64,000 nt of DNA from Bacteroides pyogenes DSM 20611 = JCM 6294 (GCF_000428105.1 NZ_ATZH01000013.1:45715-109714), one strand, 5' to 3'. Positions 53,701 to 61,909 are shown, counted from the first letter of the stretch. Notes: generated from the letters alone by a model not told the origin. Numbers and translations are program-made.

Positions 53701-53909
53701 CCGTCAATACCGGTAATTGTACCGTTGGAAGTTTCCTTAACTACGACGGAAGCGCCGATAATAGTTTCGCCTGCGCTGTCTTTCACAATACCGGTACATG
53801 TGCCGTGTTGTTGAATGACTTCAGTACCTGCGGTATTTACCGCAAATGAGGGTTGCCACCCACACCAAAGAGAGAGGATTACCCCCCCCCATTTTACAAA
53901 TCTTAACAT
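50715..53909 (-). CDS. SusC/RagA-type TonB-dependent transporter of the second locus
   Basis: 1064 aa. Order: signal peptide (ending SFAV at about 24), carboxypeptidase-regulatory-like domain (CTGIVKDSAGETIIGASVVVK, about 38-115), plug with NVSVLKDASASSIYGSRAAGGV, then a 22-strand barrel ending in Phe. No STN domain, so unlike the first locus it is not a sigma-factor signalling receptor. The signal peptide is encoded through a G9 run, codons 7-9 (TGG GGG GGG), so slippage there would switch the protein off. Substrate unknown; no enzymes or regulators are adjacent. Confidence 0.94.
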   Translation of the reverse strand: MLRFVKWGGVILSLWCGWQPSFAVNTAGTEVIQQHGTCTGIVKDSAGETIIGASVVVKETSNGTITGIDGDFSLKNVPLGSIIQISFVGYQAQEVKWTGTPLNIVLKEDSKMLEEVVVVGFGTQKKVNLTGAVSTVDSKTLASRPVNSVVDALQGAVPGMNFAVGKQGGALNSNKRFNIRGTGTIGEGSSVSPLVLIDGMEGDLNMLNPQDIENVSVLKDASASSIYGSRAAGGVILVTTKSGRVGKTSINYNNSFRFNSPLNMPEMMDSYTWANYMNAASVNSGNGVWFSDSKLELIKKAQSDSSIPKMYANKNNRWEVWDAMDLLPVANTDWLKEHFGNSFSHEHTLSINGGSENIQYYFSANYLDQDGILRHGDESKQRYGVTGKINTSLTKWLKMGYNIRFTRTDFENPSNIGTDGGLFYHNVARYWPIVPVTDPNGYYVPESFVGLLKDGGKYNNQHDVLAQQFSLQLTPVKGWIVNAELNYRIINENQHTDWLTVNAYDVNKNPYVAFNGVSSVKEYSYKSNYFNPNIFTEYSRSFNDHNAKIMVGFQSEWLRERSVTAQQDGILSGLPTLDTTSDNARVKGGYKSWTTAGFFGRLNYDYKERYLFEANLRYDGSSRFLRANRWNWFPSFSIGWNIAQEQFWEKLSGTVNMLKLRASWGQLGNQNTDNWYPFYPTIGYEAKGSDWLVNGVKPNKSWQPALVSTLLTWEKSRTWEIGLDWGAFNNRLTGSFGYFQRKTFDMVGPAPELPDVLGANAPKVNNLDMTSKGWDLQISWRDRINELSYGVTLSLSDNQVVIDKYPNESKALNLKYYKGAHLGDIWGYTTIGIAKTDEEMNAHLAKVDQSALGSNWGAGDIMYADLDGDNKVNKGEDRAGKSGDYRIIGNSNPRYNFGLNIDAAYKGFDLKLFFQGTLKRDYAIGQSDAVFWGGSVNKWQALGFKKHLDYFRPDANDPLGQNLNSYYPRVAWNGSKNQHIQTKYLQNAAYGRLKNVTLGYTLPKEITRKFYVENLRVFVSGENLLTITDFTKLADPELIDASGWGFGKTYPLSKTMSLGLSLTF
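53882..53890 (-). repeat. G9 homopolymer in the susC signal-peptide codons
   Basis: Nine C on the plus strand, nine G in the gene, within the first ten codons of the second susC. A one-base change shifts the frame before the mature protein. Confidence 0.85.
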
Positions 53910-54022
53910 ACTTGTCGTTTTTTAATTATTACATCGAGGCTGGTTTCAATGACAATTCAGTCTGAAAGAATCCGAACAATAATTTCACTTCCACCAAAAC
54001 CTCATAAATAAAGTTAACGGTG

Positions 54023-54056
54023 CAAATATAGTTTTTTTTTCTAAATAAACACCAAA
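54023..54056 (-). promoter_or_regulatory. Promoter of the orphan susC-susD operon
   Basis: TATATTTG on the leftward strand at 54030-54023 is a consensus -7 box; TTTG at 54056-54053 is a possible -33 at a slightly long 22-base spacing. The leader to the ATG at 53909 would be about 105 bases. Confidence 0.55.
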
Positions 54057-54366
54057 TAACTATCCGTATAACCACCCAATTACTATAAAAAACAAAAAAG
54101 GTTATTCAACAGAATAGCATCTTCCATATAAGCTCGCACCCCTATCATCCGAGATTTTTGTTTTCACAATCAACCGCCGCACTATTTACACTAATTCTGA
54201 AAGCCTTACGTATGCTTTCCAACACTGTACGATTCTACGCAACTGATTGCATTGGCATTCATTTCTATTCTTTAGAACATTGCCTATACCCTTCTTCGAT
54301 AGCGAATATCTTTATAAAGCGAATAAAGTTTATAGTAGTTTTTTGACTACAGAACAACTTTTTCAA

Positions 54367-54401
54367 CTAATTTAGACTGGTTCTTTATACGCCAGTCATT
54401 A
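54367..54401. other. Stem-loop motif, copy B
   Basis: Same flanks as copy A (CTAATTTAGA and TCATTA) and nearly the same loop (TTCTTTATACG), but the stem is GACTGG / CCAGTC. It ends nine bases before the -7 box of the thioredoxin operon, so it covers the -33 region and could be an operator. Confidence 0.5.
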
Positions 54402-54409
54402 TTTTTTCA

Positions 54410-54417
54410 TATTTTTG
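54410..54417 (+). promoter_or_regulatory. -7 box of the thioredoxin-DUF6029-Omp28 operon
   Basis: TATTTTTG, a match to TAnnTTTG, 66 bases before the ATG at 54484. No clear TTTG at -33; copy B of the stem-loop motif occupies that position. Confidence 0.45.
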
Positions 54418-54483
54418 CCGCCCGAAAGTCTTTTACAATCAGAATCGACGAACGAAATTGTTATAATATACGAATAGATAATA

Positions 54484-54969
54484 ATGCTGAATAAATTTCT
54501 TTTGACCAGCTTTCTGCTTGCGGCATGCCTCCATATGAAAGGCCAGATTCCAACCGTCAATCTGAAAGACATCGACGGTAAGTCCATCAACACCGGCAAA
54601 GTCAGCAATGACGGAAAGCCCGTTATCATCAGTTTTTTCGCAACGTGGTGCAAGCCTTGCCTACGAGAACTCAACGCCATCAACGAGGTGTACGAAGAGT
54701 GGCAGGAAGATACGGGCGTGAAACTCATAGCCGTATCCATCGACGAAGGGGCGAACAGTTTCAAGGTAAAACCGCTGGCACGCACGCAAGGCTGGACTTT
54801 TCCCGTTTGGCTCGACAGCAATAAGGACTTCATGCGCGCGATGAACGTAAACATGGTTCCCAGCGTATTCGTGCTCGACGGCAAAGGGAACATCGCTTAC
54901 CGCCACACAGGGTATGTGGAAGGCGGAGAAGCCGAATTGATCAGACAGGTAAAGGCAACGATACGATGA
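54484..54969 (+). CDS. Periplasmic thioredoxin-like (TlpA/ResA-type) protein
   Basis: 161 aa with an N-terminal signal segment (KFLLTSFLLAACLHMKGQ) and a thioredoxin fold. Active site is ATWCKPCLRE and the cis-Pro loop is VNMVPSVFVLD. TlpA-type proteins reduce disulphides of extracytoplasmic partners. First gene of a four-gene run; its stop overlaps the next start by four bases, and the third gene encodes two Omp28-type thioredoxin-like halves with CxxC motifs. A role in reducing those cysteines is an inference. Confidence 0.88.
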   Translation: MLNKFLLTSFLLAACLHMKGQIPTVNLKDIDGKSINTGKVSNDGKPVIISFFATWCKPCLRELNAINEVYEEWQEDTGVKLIAVSIDEGANSFKVKPLARTQGWTFPVWLDSNKDFMRAMNVNMVPSVFVLDGKGNIAYRHTGYVEGGEAELIRQVKATIR

Positions 54970-56678
54970 AAAAGCTATTATCCGCTGTTTTGTGCATGGC
55001 GGCGACACATGCCATGCTCTCTGCCCAAGACATACAGGGCAACGATTCTTCGCGCACGGACAATCCGTGGCGATGGAAAGCGAGCTTCAGCCTCCAATCG
55101 GACATCCACTACGCCACCCGGAAAGGGGAGCTGAACGATCGCTGGAGCGGCAACACTTACGTGACGGGCAGCATACAGAATCAATTTCTTGAAATAGGGA
55201 TGCGCCTGGAAGAACTCAACCATCCCTTGCCGGGACATGAGGATGAAAAAGGATGGGGAGTTCCGAATATCTATGTGAAAGGGCGGTATAAGTTCGTAGA
55301 AGCCACCGTAGGAGACTTTTACGAACAGTTCGGCAGCGGCATGCTGCTCCGGTCTTACGAAGACAGAAGCCTCGGCATCGACAACTCCATCCGCGGAGGA
55401 CGCATCGTGCTCACGCCGACGCGATGGGCTACCATTAAAGCGCTGGGCGGACAGCAGCGCAATTACTTCGACCGCAAAGGGCGGGTGTTCAGCCGTGAGC
55501 GCGGCTATCTCTGGGGAGGAGACGTCGAACTGAGCGCAAGCCAATGGTTCAAAGCAATGAACGACAACGGCTGGAACCTGAATGCAGGCGCCTCGTGGAT
55601 AACGAAACACGAGTCGCCAGACCCTATAACACAGGTAATAGACGGAAAATTGCACCGCCTCAACCAGCCGGAAAACGTATCGGCCTTATCCGCCCGCTTT
55701 CGGTTGCAGCACGGAAACTGGGATGTTTATACCGAATATGCGCATAAGCTCGACGACCCGAACGCAACCAACAACTACATCTACAAAAGCGGTTCGGTGG
55801 CCATGCTTACGGCAACCTACGCCCGCAGCGGGATGAGCGTACTTCTCGGAGCGCGCCGGAGCGAAAACTTCGACTTTCGTTCCGAACGCACCGCCACGCA
55901 GACTGCCCTGCGCATCAACCACTTGCAACCTTTCACGCAGCAACAAAGCTATACGCTTGCAGCCCTCTATCCGTACGCCACCCAACCCGGCGGCGAGTGG
56001 GCGCTACAGGCGGAAATGCGCTATCGCTTTAAGAAAGGTTCATGGGCAGGAGGCAAATACGGCACGGGAATCAAGCTATCCGCCTCACACATAAGGGGAC
56101 TGAAGAAGAAATGGAACGACCTGCGATGGGAAAGCAATCCGCAAGACGCCTCCATGATGGGGACAGACGGATACAAAAGCGATTTCTTCGGCATGGGCGA
56201 AAGGTATTTCCACGACATAGATCTGGAGATCAGCAAAAAGATATCGCGTACATACAGCTTCACATTCACCTATATGAACCAGTATTACAACCGGCAAATC
56301 ATCGAAGGGCATGCCGAAAACGGAGATATCATCCGCAGCAACCTGTTCATATACGATGGCAAGCACAAGCTCTCACAACGTCTGTCGCTGCGTACGGAAC
56401 TGCAATACCTCCATACCCGGCAAGCGGAAAAGGACTGGTTGTTCGCTCTCGTGGAATGCTCGGTGCTTCCTCATTTCATCTTCTCCGTCAGCGATCAATG
56501 GAATACCGGAGTCACCAATAAGCATTACTACATGGCATCGGCGGCAGGAATGTTCGGCAATCATCGCCTGCAACTATCTTACGGACGCACACGCAGAGGC
56601 ATCAACTGCTCCGGCGGGGTATGCCGAATGATGCCTGCCACAGAAGGCGTTTACTTATCTTATAATCTGAATTTTTAA
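54966..56678 (+). CDS. Outer-membrane protein, DUF6029-like
   Basis: 570 aa with signal peptide ending AMLSAQ, then a barrel-like alternation of aromatic strands, e.g. VEATVGDFYEQFGSGMLLRSYE and GAQRRNYF-type turns, ending YLSYNLNF with a terminal Phe, the usual outer-membrane sorting end. I recall such proteins as DUF6029 in Bacteroides. Function not known. Overlaps the thioredoxin gene by four bases and precedes the Omp28-like gene by 11, so all three are made together; perhaps an export or display partner for the lipoproteins that follow. Confidence 0.72.
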   Translation: MKKLLSAVLCMAATHAMLSAQDIQGNDSSRTDNPWRWKASFSLQSDIHYATRKGELNDRWSGNTYVTGSIQNQFLEIGMRLEELNHPLPGHEDEKGWGVPNIYVKGRYKFVEATVGDFYEQFGSGMLLRSYEDRSLGIDNSIRGGRIVLTPTRWATIKALGGQQRNYFDRKGRVFSRERGYLWGGDVELSASQWFKAMNDNGWNLNAGASWITKHESPDPITQVIDGKLHRLNQPENVSALSARFRLQHGNWDVYTEYAHKLDDPNATNNYIYKSGSVAMLTATYARSGMSVLLGARRSENFDFRSERTATQTALRINHLQPFTQQQSYTLAALYPYATQPGGEWALQAEMRYRFKKGSWAGGKYGTGIKLSASHIRGLKKKWNDLRWESNPQDASMMGTDGYKSDFFGMGERYFHDIDLEISKKISRTYSFTFTYMNQYYNRQIIEGHAENGDIIRSNLFIYDGKHKLSQRLSLRTELQYLHTRQAEKDWLFALVECSVLPHFIFSVSDQWNTGVTNKHYYMASAAGMFGNHRLQLSYGRTRRGINCSGGVCRMMPATEGVYLSYNLNF

Positions 56679-56689
56679 TCCGACCAGTC

Positions 56690-58783
56690 ATGAAAACAAA
56701 TCTGAAATACATCATCATTTACACCGTTCTTTTTTTATTTGCCGGTGCATGCGAACAAATAGGAAACAATGAGCGATGGACGCCTGAAGAAGAAAACCTG
56801 CTTCCCGAAAAGGAAAGAAACACGGTGCTTGTAGAAGAGTACACGGGACAAAATTGCATCAACTGTCCCACAGCGGCAGCCGAACTGAAGAAAATCTCCG
56901 GAAGCTACCCGAAAAACGTCATCACCGTATCCATGCACGCCGCCCGCACAGGTCAGGTGAGAGAAGAGCTGGCTTCGGAAGCTGCCGATGCTTATGCTGC
57001 GCAATATGATATTCCCGGCTCGGTGCCCGGCATACTGATCAACCGCCGGAACCTTTCCGGAGAAGGAAAATATTCTCAGAAAAAGGCTTTATGGAGTTCG
57101 CTCATCCGCCGGGCGGTCAACACAAAAGCCGGATACCGCATAGATTTAAGCGCGGAACAAACAGCCGGCAAGAAATTCGATATCAAGGTCGCTGCTTTCT
57201 CCCTGCAAGAAAAAGCCGCTTCCGCGAAATTGGGCATACAGCTTTGGGCGGTAGAAGACATACGCGCGGAGCAAACGCTTCCCACAGGCAAGAAAGCCGA
57301 TTATTTTCATCACAACGTGCTGCGCGGAGCACTCAACGGAAATTCAGGAGCAGATTACACCTTAGGCAAGACATACCGTGTGCAAGTCGCTCTGCCCGAA
57401 ACGGTAAAAGAAGCGTCCAATGCCAAAATAGTCGCTTTTTTGTTCGACCGCGACACGAAAGAAGTGTATGAAGCCGCCATCGTTGCCTTAGGGCAAGGCA
57501 TACAGCCCGATGAAGCGGACGAAACGGGTGAGGAAGAGAAACCGGAAGCCGAAAAGAAAGAGGCAGTTTCATTCCGGTACAATAATACCACACTACCTAC
57601 ATTCGGTGGAGAAGTGAAAGCCTTAACGATAGAATATTCCAATCCAAGCAAAACCGATTTAGAGATTATAAGTCCTTTGATTTACGTAATCCCGGGTAAA
57701 AAAGGAGCTGCAGGCAAACTTACGCTTGAAATAGCCAAAGAAGATCATCAGGGGAAACAGAACGGCGGGTTATCACAAATTTGTACCGACCAATGCCAAA
57801 TATCGGAAAGTACCGAGAAATATACCAAGCAGCCATACGAACTCAACGATTCAGAAAGCGTCATTCAGGTGCATTACAAGATTGCGAAAGAGCACGAAAA
57901 TAAAAAAGCCGACTATCGTGTACGGGTTTCGATAAAAAATAATACGAAAGAAGTGGCATATTTACATATTGTTTTCTGTTATGACCCCGAAAAAAAACCG
58001 AATAGTACTTCGGATCCAACAGAACCGGAACAGCCGAACCCGGAAAATCCTGATTCGAAACCGGACGTACCTCCCACTCAAAATCCTGAGCCACTCGAAC
58101 CTTTGAAGCCGGAGGACGGCATGAAATCGAATGTGGTAGCATTGGATTTTACGGGCAAACTATGCCCTGCATGCCCATGGACCATTGAGCGGTTAGCCGA
58201 ACATGACAAAACGTTTCACCCCAATCTTATCGTGGTGGCCCTTCAAGTCTGGTATTATTGCCGTGACACCAATTTCTGGGCCGAAGAAACGATAGAATAC
58301 GAAAAGTTCAACTCAAGCCGGATTTACGGATATCCTACAGTTATACTCAATAATAAGAGAAAAGCCAATGGCTACCTCGACTACGATATTCGCAGCCTGA
58401 TAGAACAACAACCTTTACTGGCTACCGACATTAGCGCCCGTCGGCAGGAACGTTCTGTAGAGTTTTCATTCTTATCAAAACCGAAGAACGACACGCAAGC
58501 CATGAGCAGCATAAACAGCAGAAAACTGAACGTACTTTTCTGGATAACAGAGAATAATATTATAGGATATCAAGCAAACAGATCGCAGAATTACGTGCAC
58601 AATCACATTCTGCGCGGCTCGCTCAACGGCATATGGGGAGAGACATACATTTTGGGAAACAAACTACATTTAAAGAAAGATTTACCGTATAAAGTCCAAA
58701 ATGCTGCAAACTGCGACTTAATAGCCATCGTGCTCGATGCCGAAACCAAAGAGTTTCTTGACGCAGTAAAAGTGAAACTTTAA
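56690..58783 (+). CDS. Omp28-like lipoprotein with two thioredoxin-like halves
   Basis: 697 aa. Signal peptide ends LFAGAC (Cys21). The first half (about 45-270) has VEEYTGQNCINCPTAA with CxxC at 56-59; the second (about 480-697) has LDFTGKLCPACPWTIE with CxxC at 492-495. Both contain a matching later block (HNVLRGALNG and HNHILRGSLNG), so the gene is an internal duplication. Between them is a beta-rich domain and a Pro/Glu-rich linker. Omp28 proteins are usually a single copy of about 280 aa. The function of the family is unclear; the CxxC pairs suggest redox or metal chemistry at the surface. Confidence 0.82.
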   Translation: MKTNLKYIIIYTVLFLFAGACEQIGNNERWTPEEENLLPEKERNTVLVEEYTGQNCINCPTAAAELKKISGSYPKNVITVSMHAARTGQVREELASEAADAYAAQYDIPGSVPGILINRRNLSGEGKYSQKKALWSSLIRRAVNTKAGYRIDLSAEQTAGKKFDIKVAAFSLQEKAASAKLGIQLWAVEDIRAEQTLPTGKKADYFHHNVLRGALNGNSGADYTLGKTYRVQVALPETVKEASNAKIVAFLFDRDTKEVYEAAIVALGQGIQPDEADETGEEEKPEAEKKEAVSFRYNNTTLPTFGGEVKALTIEYSNPSKTDLEIISPLIYVIPGKKGAAGKLTLEIAKEDHQGKQNGGLSQICTDQCQISESTEKYTKQPYELNDSESVIQVHYKIAKEHENKKADYRVRVSIKNNTKEVAYLHIVFCYDPEKKPNSTSDPTEPEQPNPENPDSKPDVPPTQNPEPLEPLKPEDGMKSNVVALDFTGKLCPACPWTIERLAEHDKTFHPNLIVVALQVWYYCRDTNFWAEETIEYEKFNSSRIYGYPTVILNNKRKANGYLDYDIRSLIEQQPLLATDISARRQERSVEFSFLSKPKNDTQAMSSINSRKLNVLFWITENNIIGYQANRSQNYVHNHILRGSLNGIWGETYILGNKLHLKKDLPYKVQNAANCDLIAIVLDAETKEFLDAVKVKL

Positions 58784-58882
58784 TCCTGTTTTTAAAACTT
58801 CACCCATAAATAACATCATAATCGGAGAATGAATTTTATGTATTCAACCGGACACTTATAATTCAAACATACCCAAATAGCA

Positions 58883-60139
58883 ATGAATTCTTTTATATAT
58901 CTTGTTTGCAGGAGGCGCTTACCGCGCCTCGCAAACTGCTTCTTTCACCTATCGGTATTCTGTCTGTCATTTTATTCCTGTGCTCAGGACTCACCCATCG
59001 ATATTCAAAAACCGGAGAAAACCAAAGAGGAGCAAACGACCGACCAACCGGACAACCGGCCGGAAGAGCAGCCGGAAGATGGCAATCGCCCCGGCGAACA
59101 ACCGTCCGGAGAATCCGATCCGAAGGGTTCCGGAGAAACTCCTGAAAGCGGCTCACGTCCTCAGACATATACACTGCAAGAGTTGGAGGCAATGACTTAT
59201 GAGCTGGAAGTTATTTTTCACGTGCTTGCATCTTCCTCATCCGAGCTAAATGAGAAAATAACTTCAGAACGAATGCAAGACATATTAAATGGAGTCAACG
59301 ATTTATATGCGGGAAAATCCGGCGGGCCGGACATACGTGTCCGATTCGTTTTGGCAAAAAACGACCCGGATGGAAGGAGGCTTGAAGAAGCAGGCATTGT
59401 CCGCACATCTATCTCACAAGACTACTTGGCCTACACTACAGTAAGGCTCGACAGCAAAGACGGAGAGTTTCACCAACAATCCTGGGACATAAAGCAATAT
59501 ATCAATGTCTATATTTTCCGCTTCGAAGAATCAGGAATTTATGGCGTATCCACTTATCCCAACATGCCTGCCAACCATCTATTAAAGGGACTTCAGCGCT
59601 ATCATCCTTCAAACCTTGACTGGCATAATCCCTGTGTAGCACTCAACGAAACCGCATTCGGAGGATGGAAGAAAAGCTCGGGAAAATCGCCGGTGAATAC
59701 TCGTGCTGCTTACGTAACGGCACACGAACTGGGACATTATCTTGGCTTATACTACCCTTTCAAATACGGAACAGACCTTCAAGACTACTGCGACGATACG
59801 AAGGAGTATGACCGCCATCAATATGAAAACAAGCGCAAGAGCCTTCTGCAACAGGAAATAACAGACATATACGAAAAGCATCTCCCTGAAGAAGAAGTCG
59901 TGAAAAGACGATACATGCGTACTCCGTTAGACGGCAGTTCGCCTTTCTTATCCACTAATATCATGGATTATTATGATACATACGGAAACCGGTTCACCGA
60001 TGATCAGGCAAAACGCATGCGGGAATGCCTCTATTACAGTCCCACACTGCCAGGTCCCAAAATAAAGACCGGAGTATCTACACGAGCAATCGCACCCGTT
60101 CAGCCATATAAAACCAAATGTGTAGTGTGTGGCTCTTAG
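58883..60139 (+). CDS. Metzincin/pappalysin-like lipoprotein with an altered zinc motif
   Basis: 418 aa. Lipobox FYSC (Cys33) follows an unusually Arg-rich start. Residues about 40-95 are a Pro/Glu/Gly-rich spacer, then a protease domain resembling the BF0631-type zinc metalloproteinase lipoproteins. The motif is HELGHYLGLYY at 281-291 with a Met-turn TNIMDYY. The metzincin pattern HExxHxxGxxH expects His at 291; here it is Tyr (TAC at 59753-59755, one base from the His codon CAC). Activity is therefore uncertain. It lies about 100 bases after the Omp28-like gene and ends at a terminator. Confidence 0.8.
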   Translation: MNSFIYLVCRRRLPRLANCFFHLSVFCLSFYSCAQDSPIDIQKPEKTKEEQTTDQPDNRPEEQPEDGNRPGEQPSGESDPKGSGETPESGSRPQTYTLQELEAMTYELEVIFHVLASSSSELNEKITSERMQDILNGVNDLYAGKSGGPDIRVRFVLAKNDPDGRRLEEAGIVRTSISQDYLAYTTVRLDSKDGEFHQQSWDIKQYINVYIFRFEESGIYGVSTYPNMPANHLLKGLQRYHPSNLDWHNPCVALNETAFGGWKKSSGKSPVNTRAAYVTAHELGHYLGLYYPFKYGTDLQDYCDDTKEYDRHQYENKRKSLLQQEITDIYEKHLPEEEVVKRRYMRTPLDGSSPFLSTNIMDYYDTYGNRFTDDQAKRMRECLYYSPTLPGPKIKTGVSTRAIAPVQPYKTKCVVCGS

Positions 60140-60184
60140 CTTTTCCCATTAAACACAAAACAAGTCATTCAGTATAATAAAACA

Positions 60185-60232
60185 GAAAACGTGTTTGCAA
60201 GTCACCTCCCCGTTGTTTGCAAACACGTTTTC
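60185..60232. terminator. Bidirectional terminator between the protease and HU genes
   Basis: GAAAACGTGTTTGCAA (60185-60200) pairs perfectly with 60217-60232 over 16 bp around a 16-base loop. It is placed between two converging genes. Confidence 0.75.
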
Positions 60233-60255
60233 CAGTTATCGTCCCTTATCCCCTA

Positions 60256-60729
60256 TTATAAAGCAGGATCCGGCACTTCACCGCTTCCTGTATCCGGATT
60301 CGGTTTCCCCCCGAAAGGAGCGGGCGTCACCGCTTTTTTCTGAGACTCCGTTTGTCTTTCAACGCCTACGGTACGCAACATGCTACGGAATTTATTCCCC
60401 GGCGTAAAGACAATCTTAACCCTTTCGATCGTGGTACTATCCACCTTTTCGGCAACCTCCTGGCTTCTCGACTTAATTCCCGGACGGAAACATCCGAAAT
60501 CTCCCAACTGTACCGAGATGCCCTTTCTCAAGTTGATGTTCAGCGTATCGATCAACGCGTCGAGCACAAACTTCACAACGCCGCTGGGAACCAATCCTAC
60601 CTTCGTTATTTCCTCACACAACGTTTGAAAGTCCACCGTATTGGTAATCACATTCTTTGCTACAAACTTTTCGGTTTTCTGCTTGTCGAAACCGAAGACC
60701 GTTTTTTTAACGACATATCTAAGTGCCAT
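60256..60729 (-). CDS. HU-family DNA-binding protein (long Bacteroidetes type)
   Basis: 157 aa. The HU/IHF-like fold is seen in VVKFVLDALIDTLNINLRKGISVQLGDFGCFRPGI, and the segment KIVFTPGNKFRSML is typical of the long HU-like proteins of Bacteroidetes. The C-terminal tail is Pro/Gly-rich and probably disordered. Start at the ATG at 60729 (MALRYVVKK) fits the family and lies downstream of the promoter; the ATG at 60762 adds 11 basic residues. Likely a nucleoid-associated protein; target sites unknown. Confidence 0.88.
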   Translation of the reverse strand: MALRYVVKKTVFGFDKQKTEKFVAKNVITNTVDFQTLCEEITKVGLVPSGVVKFVLDALIDTLNINLRKGISVQLGDFGCFRPGIKSRSQEVAEKVDSTTIERVKIVFTPGNKFRSMLRTVGVERQTESQKKAVTPAPFGGKPNPDTGSGEVPDPAL

Positions 60730-60789
60730 ACTCTTTTTTTTTTTAAAGTTCAATACATTCAATTATCATTTCTCCTTGTGATCACGACA

Positions 60790-60821
60790 CAAAAGTATGA
60801 ACACCAAATCAATCATACAAA
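60790..60821 (-). promoter_or_regulatory. Promoter of the HU-like gene
   Basis: Leftward TTTG at 60821-60818 and TACTTTTG at 60797-60790 with a 20-base spacer, both consensus. Confidence 0.6.
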
Positions 60822-60892
60822 TAAAAATCGAGAAGTGTCTTAATGAAATTATTAATATATATCGATAGGGCAGAAAGGAAGGTCGGCTCTAT

Positions 60893-61819
60893 CTACCGCA
60901 CTGTTTTAAACATCTTGTCAATACATTTTTTCTTTTGTTCCATATTTGGATGCACATACAGATTGAGCGTCGTACCAATATCTGAATGACCAAGTATCAC
61001 ACTAACAGTTTTATAATCACAATTACTCTCAATACAACGTGTAGCGAAGCTGTGGCGGAGTCCATGAAATTTTAGCGGTGGAATATCGAGCTGCTCCATC
61101 AATCGTTTATAATAATTACGATAGGTACGTGGCTCTGTTGGCTTTTCCTCATTTGTTAGAACATAAAAATCACCATTAACTATCTTCTTTAACGGACGAA
61201 TCATCTTTATCAACTCCCTATTCATCGGAATATCACGAATAGAGCTTCTCGTCTTAGGCAGTCCTATTATTACCTTAGTATATCTTTTATTTCCATCAAC
61301 CGAATAAATGCGTTCAATAGTTCTGCGAACACAAATCACTCCATTCACCATATCAATGTCATTCCAAGTCAAAGCACAAATCTCACCGATGCGCATACCC
61401 GTAGTAAGACAAATATATATGCCGAGATTGCGGAATGTAAAATGTCCTCCGATGTACTGCAATATCCGCTTATGGTGAGCGATACTAAGCACCTCCAGTG
61501 TTTTACCCTCCTGCATTGTCGGATATTTTAAGCTCCACTCTTGATGAGTTATCCATCCCAACTTCGCACCAAACTTCACGATCATTTTCAGTACTATAAG
61601 CATATCTTTCACAGTCTTAATACTTAAACCTTGTTGAATTTTAAGTAAAATAAAATTTTGCACTTTCTCCTCCTCTACTTCAGACATATCACCAAATACC
61701 GGAAGTAAATGATTTTCTAAGATGAGAACATAAGCCGAATAAGTAGAAATTTTCACATACTTACGTTTGTCTTCTTTCCACAAAATAGCAATTTCCCTAA
61801 TACTTTTATTTTTTCCCAT
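60893..61819 (-). CDS. Tyrosine recombinase / integrase
   Basis: 308 aa site-specific recombinase. The N-terminal SAM-like core-binding domain spans about 1-100; the catalytic domain has GMRIGEICALTW (first Arg), LKFHGLRHSFATRC (His-x-x-Arg), LGHSDI (His) and the nucleophile in LNLYVHP, so all catalytic residues are present. It points away from the adjacent hsdS cassette. In Bacteroides, recombinases at this position invert type I restriction specificity genes, the most likely job here; a decayed integrative element is an alternative. Confidence 0.9.
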   Translation of the reverse strand: MGKNKSIREIAILWKEDKRKYVKISTYSAYVLILENHLLPVFGDMSEVEEEKVQNFILLKIQQGLSIKTVKDMLIVLKMIVKFGAKLGWITHQEWSLKYPTMQEGKTLEVLSIAHHKRILQYIGGHFTFRNLGIYICLTTGMRIGEICALTWNDIDMVNGVICVRRTIERIYSVDGNKRYTKVIIGLPKTRSSIRDIPMNRELIKMIRPLKKIVNGDFYVLTNEEKPTEPRTYRNYYKRLMEQLDIPPLKFHGLRHSFATRCIESNCDYKTVSVILGHSDIGTTLNLYVHPNMEQKKKCIDKMFKTVR

Positions 61820-61909
61820 AGCGTAATTAATTATTGATTAATACATACAATATAACATTAAGGAAAATCTTTTGTCTCAATCATAATTGCACTCTCAAAA
61901 ACACCATTT

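Larger units (their letters stand above)
53910..54483. other. Divergent intergenic region, susC / thioredoxin operon
   Basis: 574 AT-rich bases holding promoters for both sides and the second stem-loop motif (listed separately). A 62-codon frame at 54158-54346 has no recognisable family and is not called. Confidence 0.5.

Noticed and set aside
54158..54346. 62-aa gene in the susC/thioredoxin intergenic region
   Set aside because: No recognisable features; the region is accounted for by two promoters and leaders.
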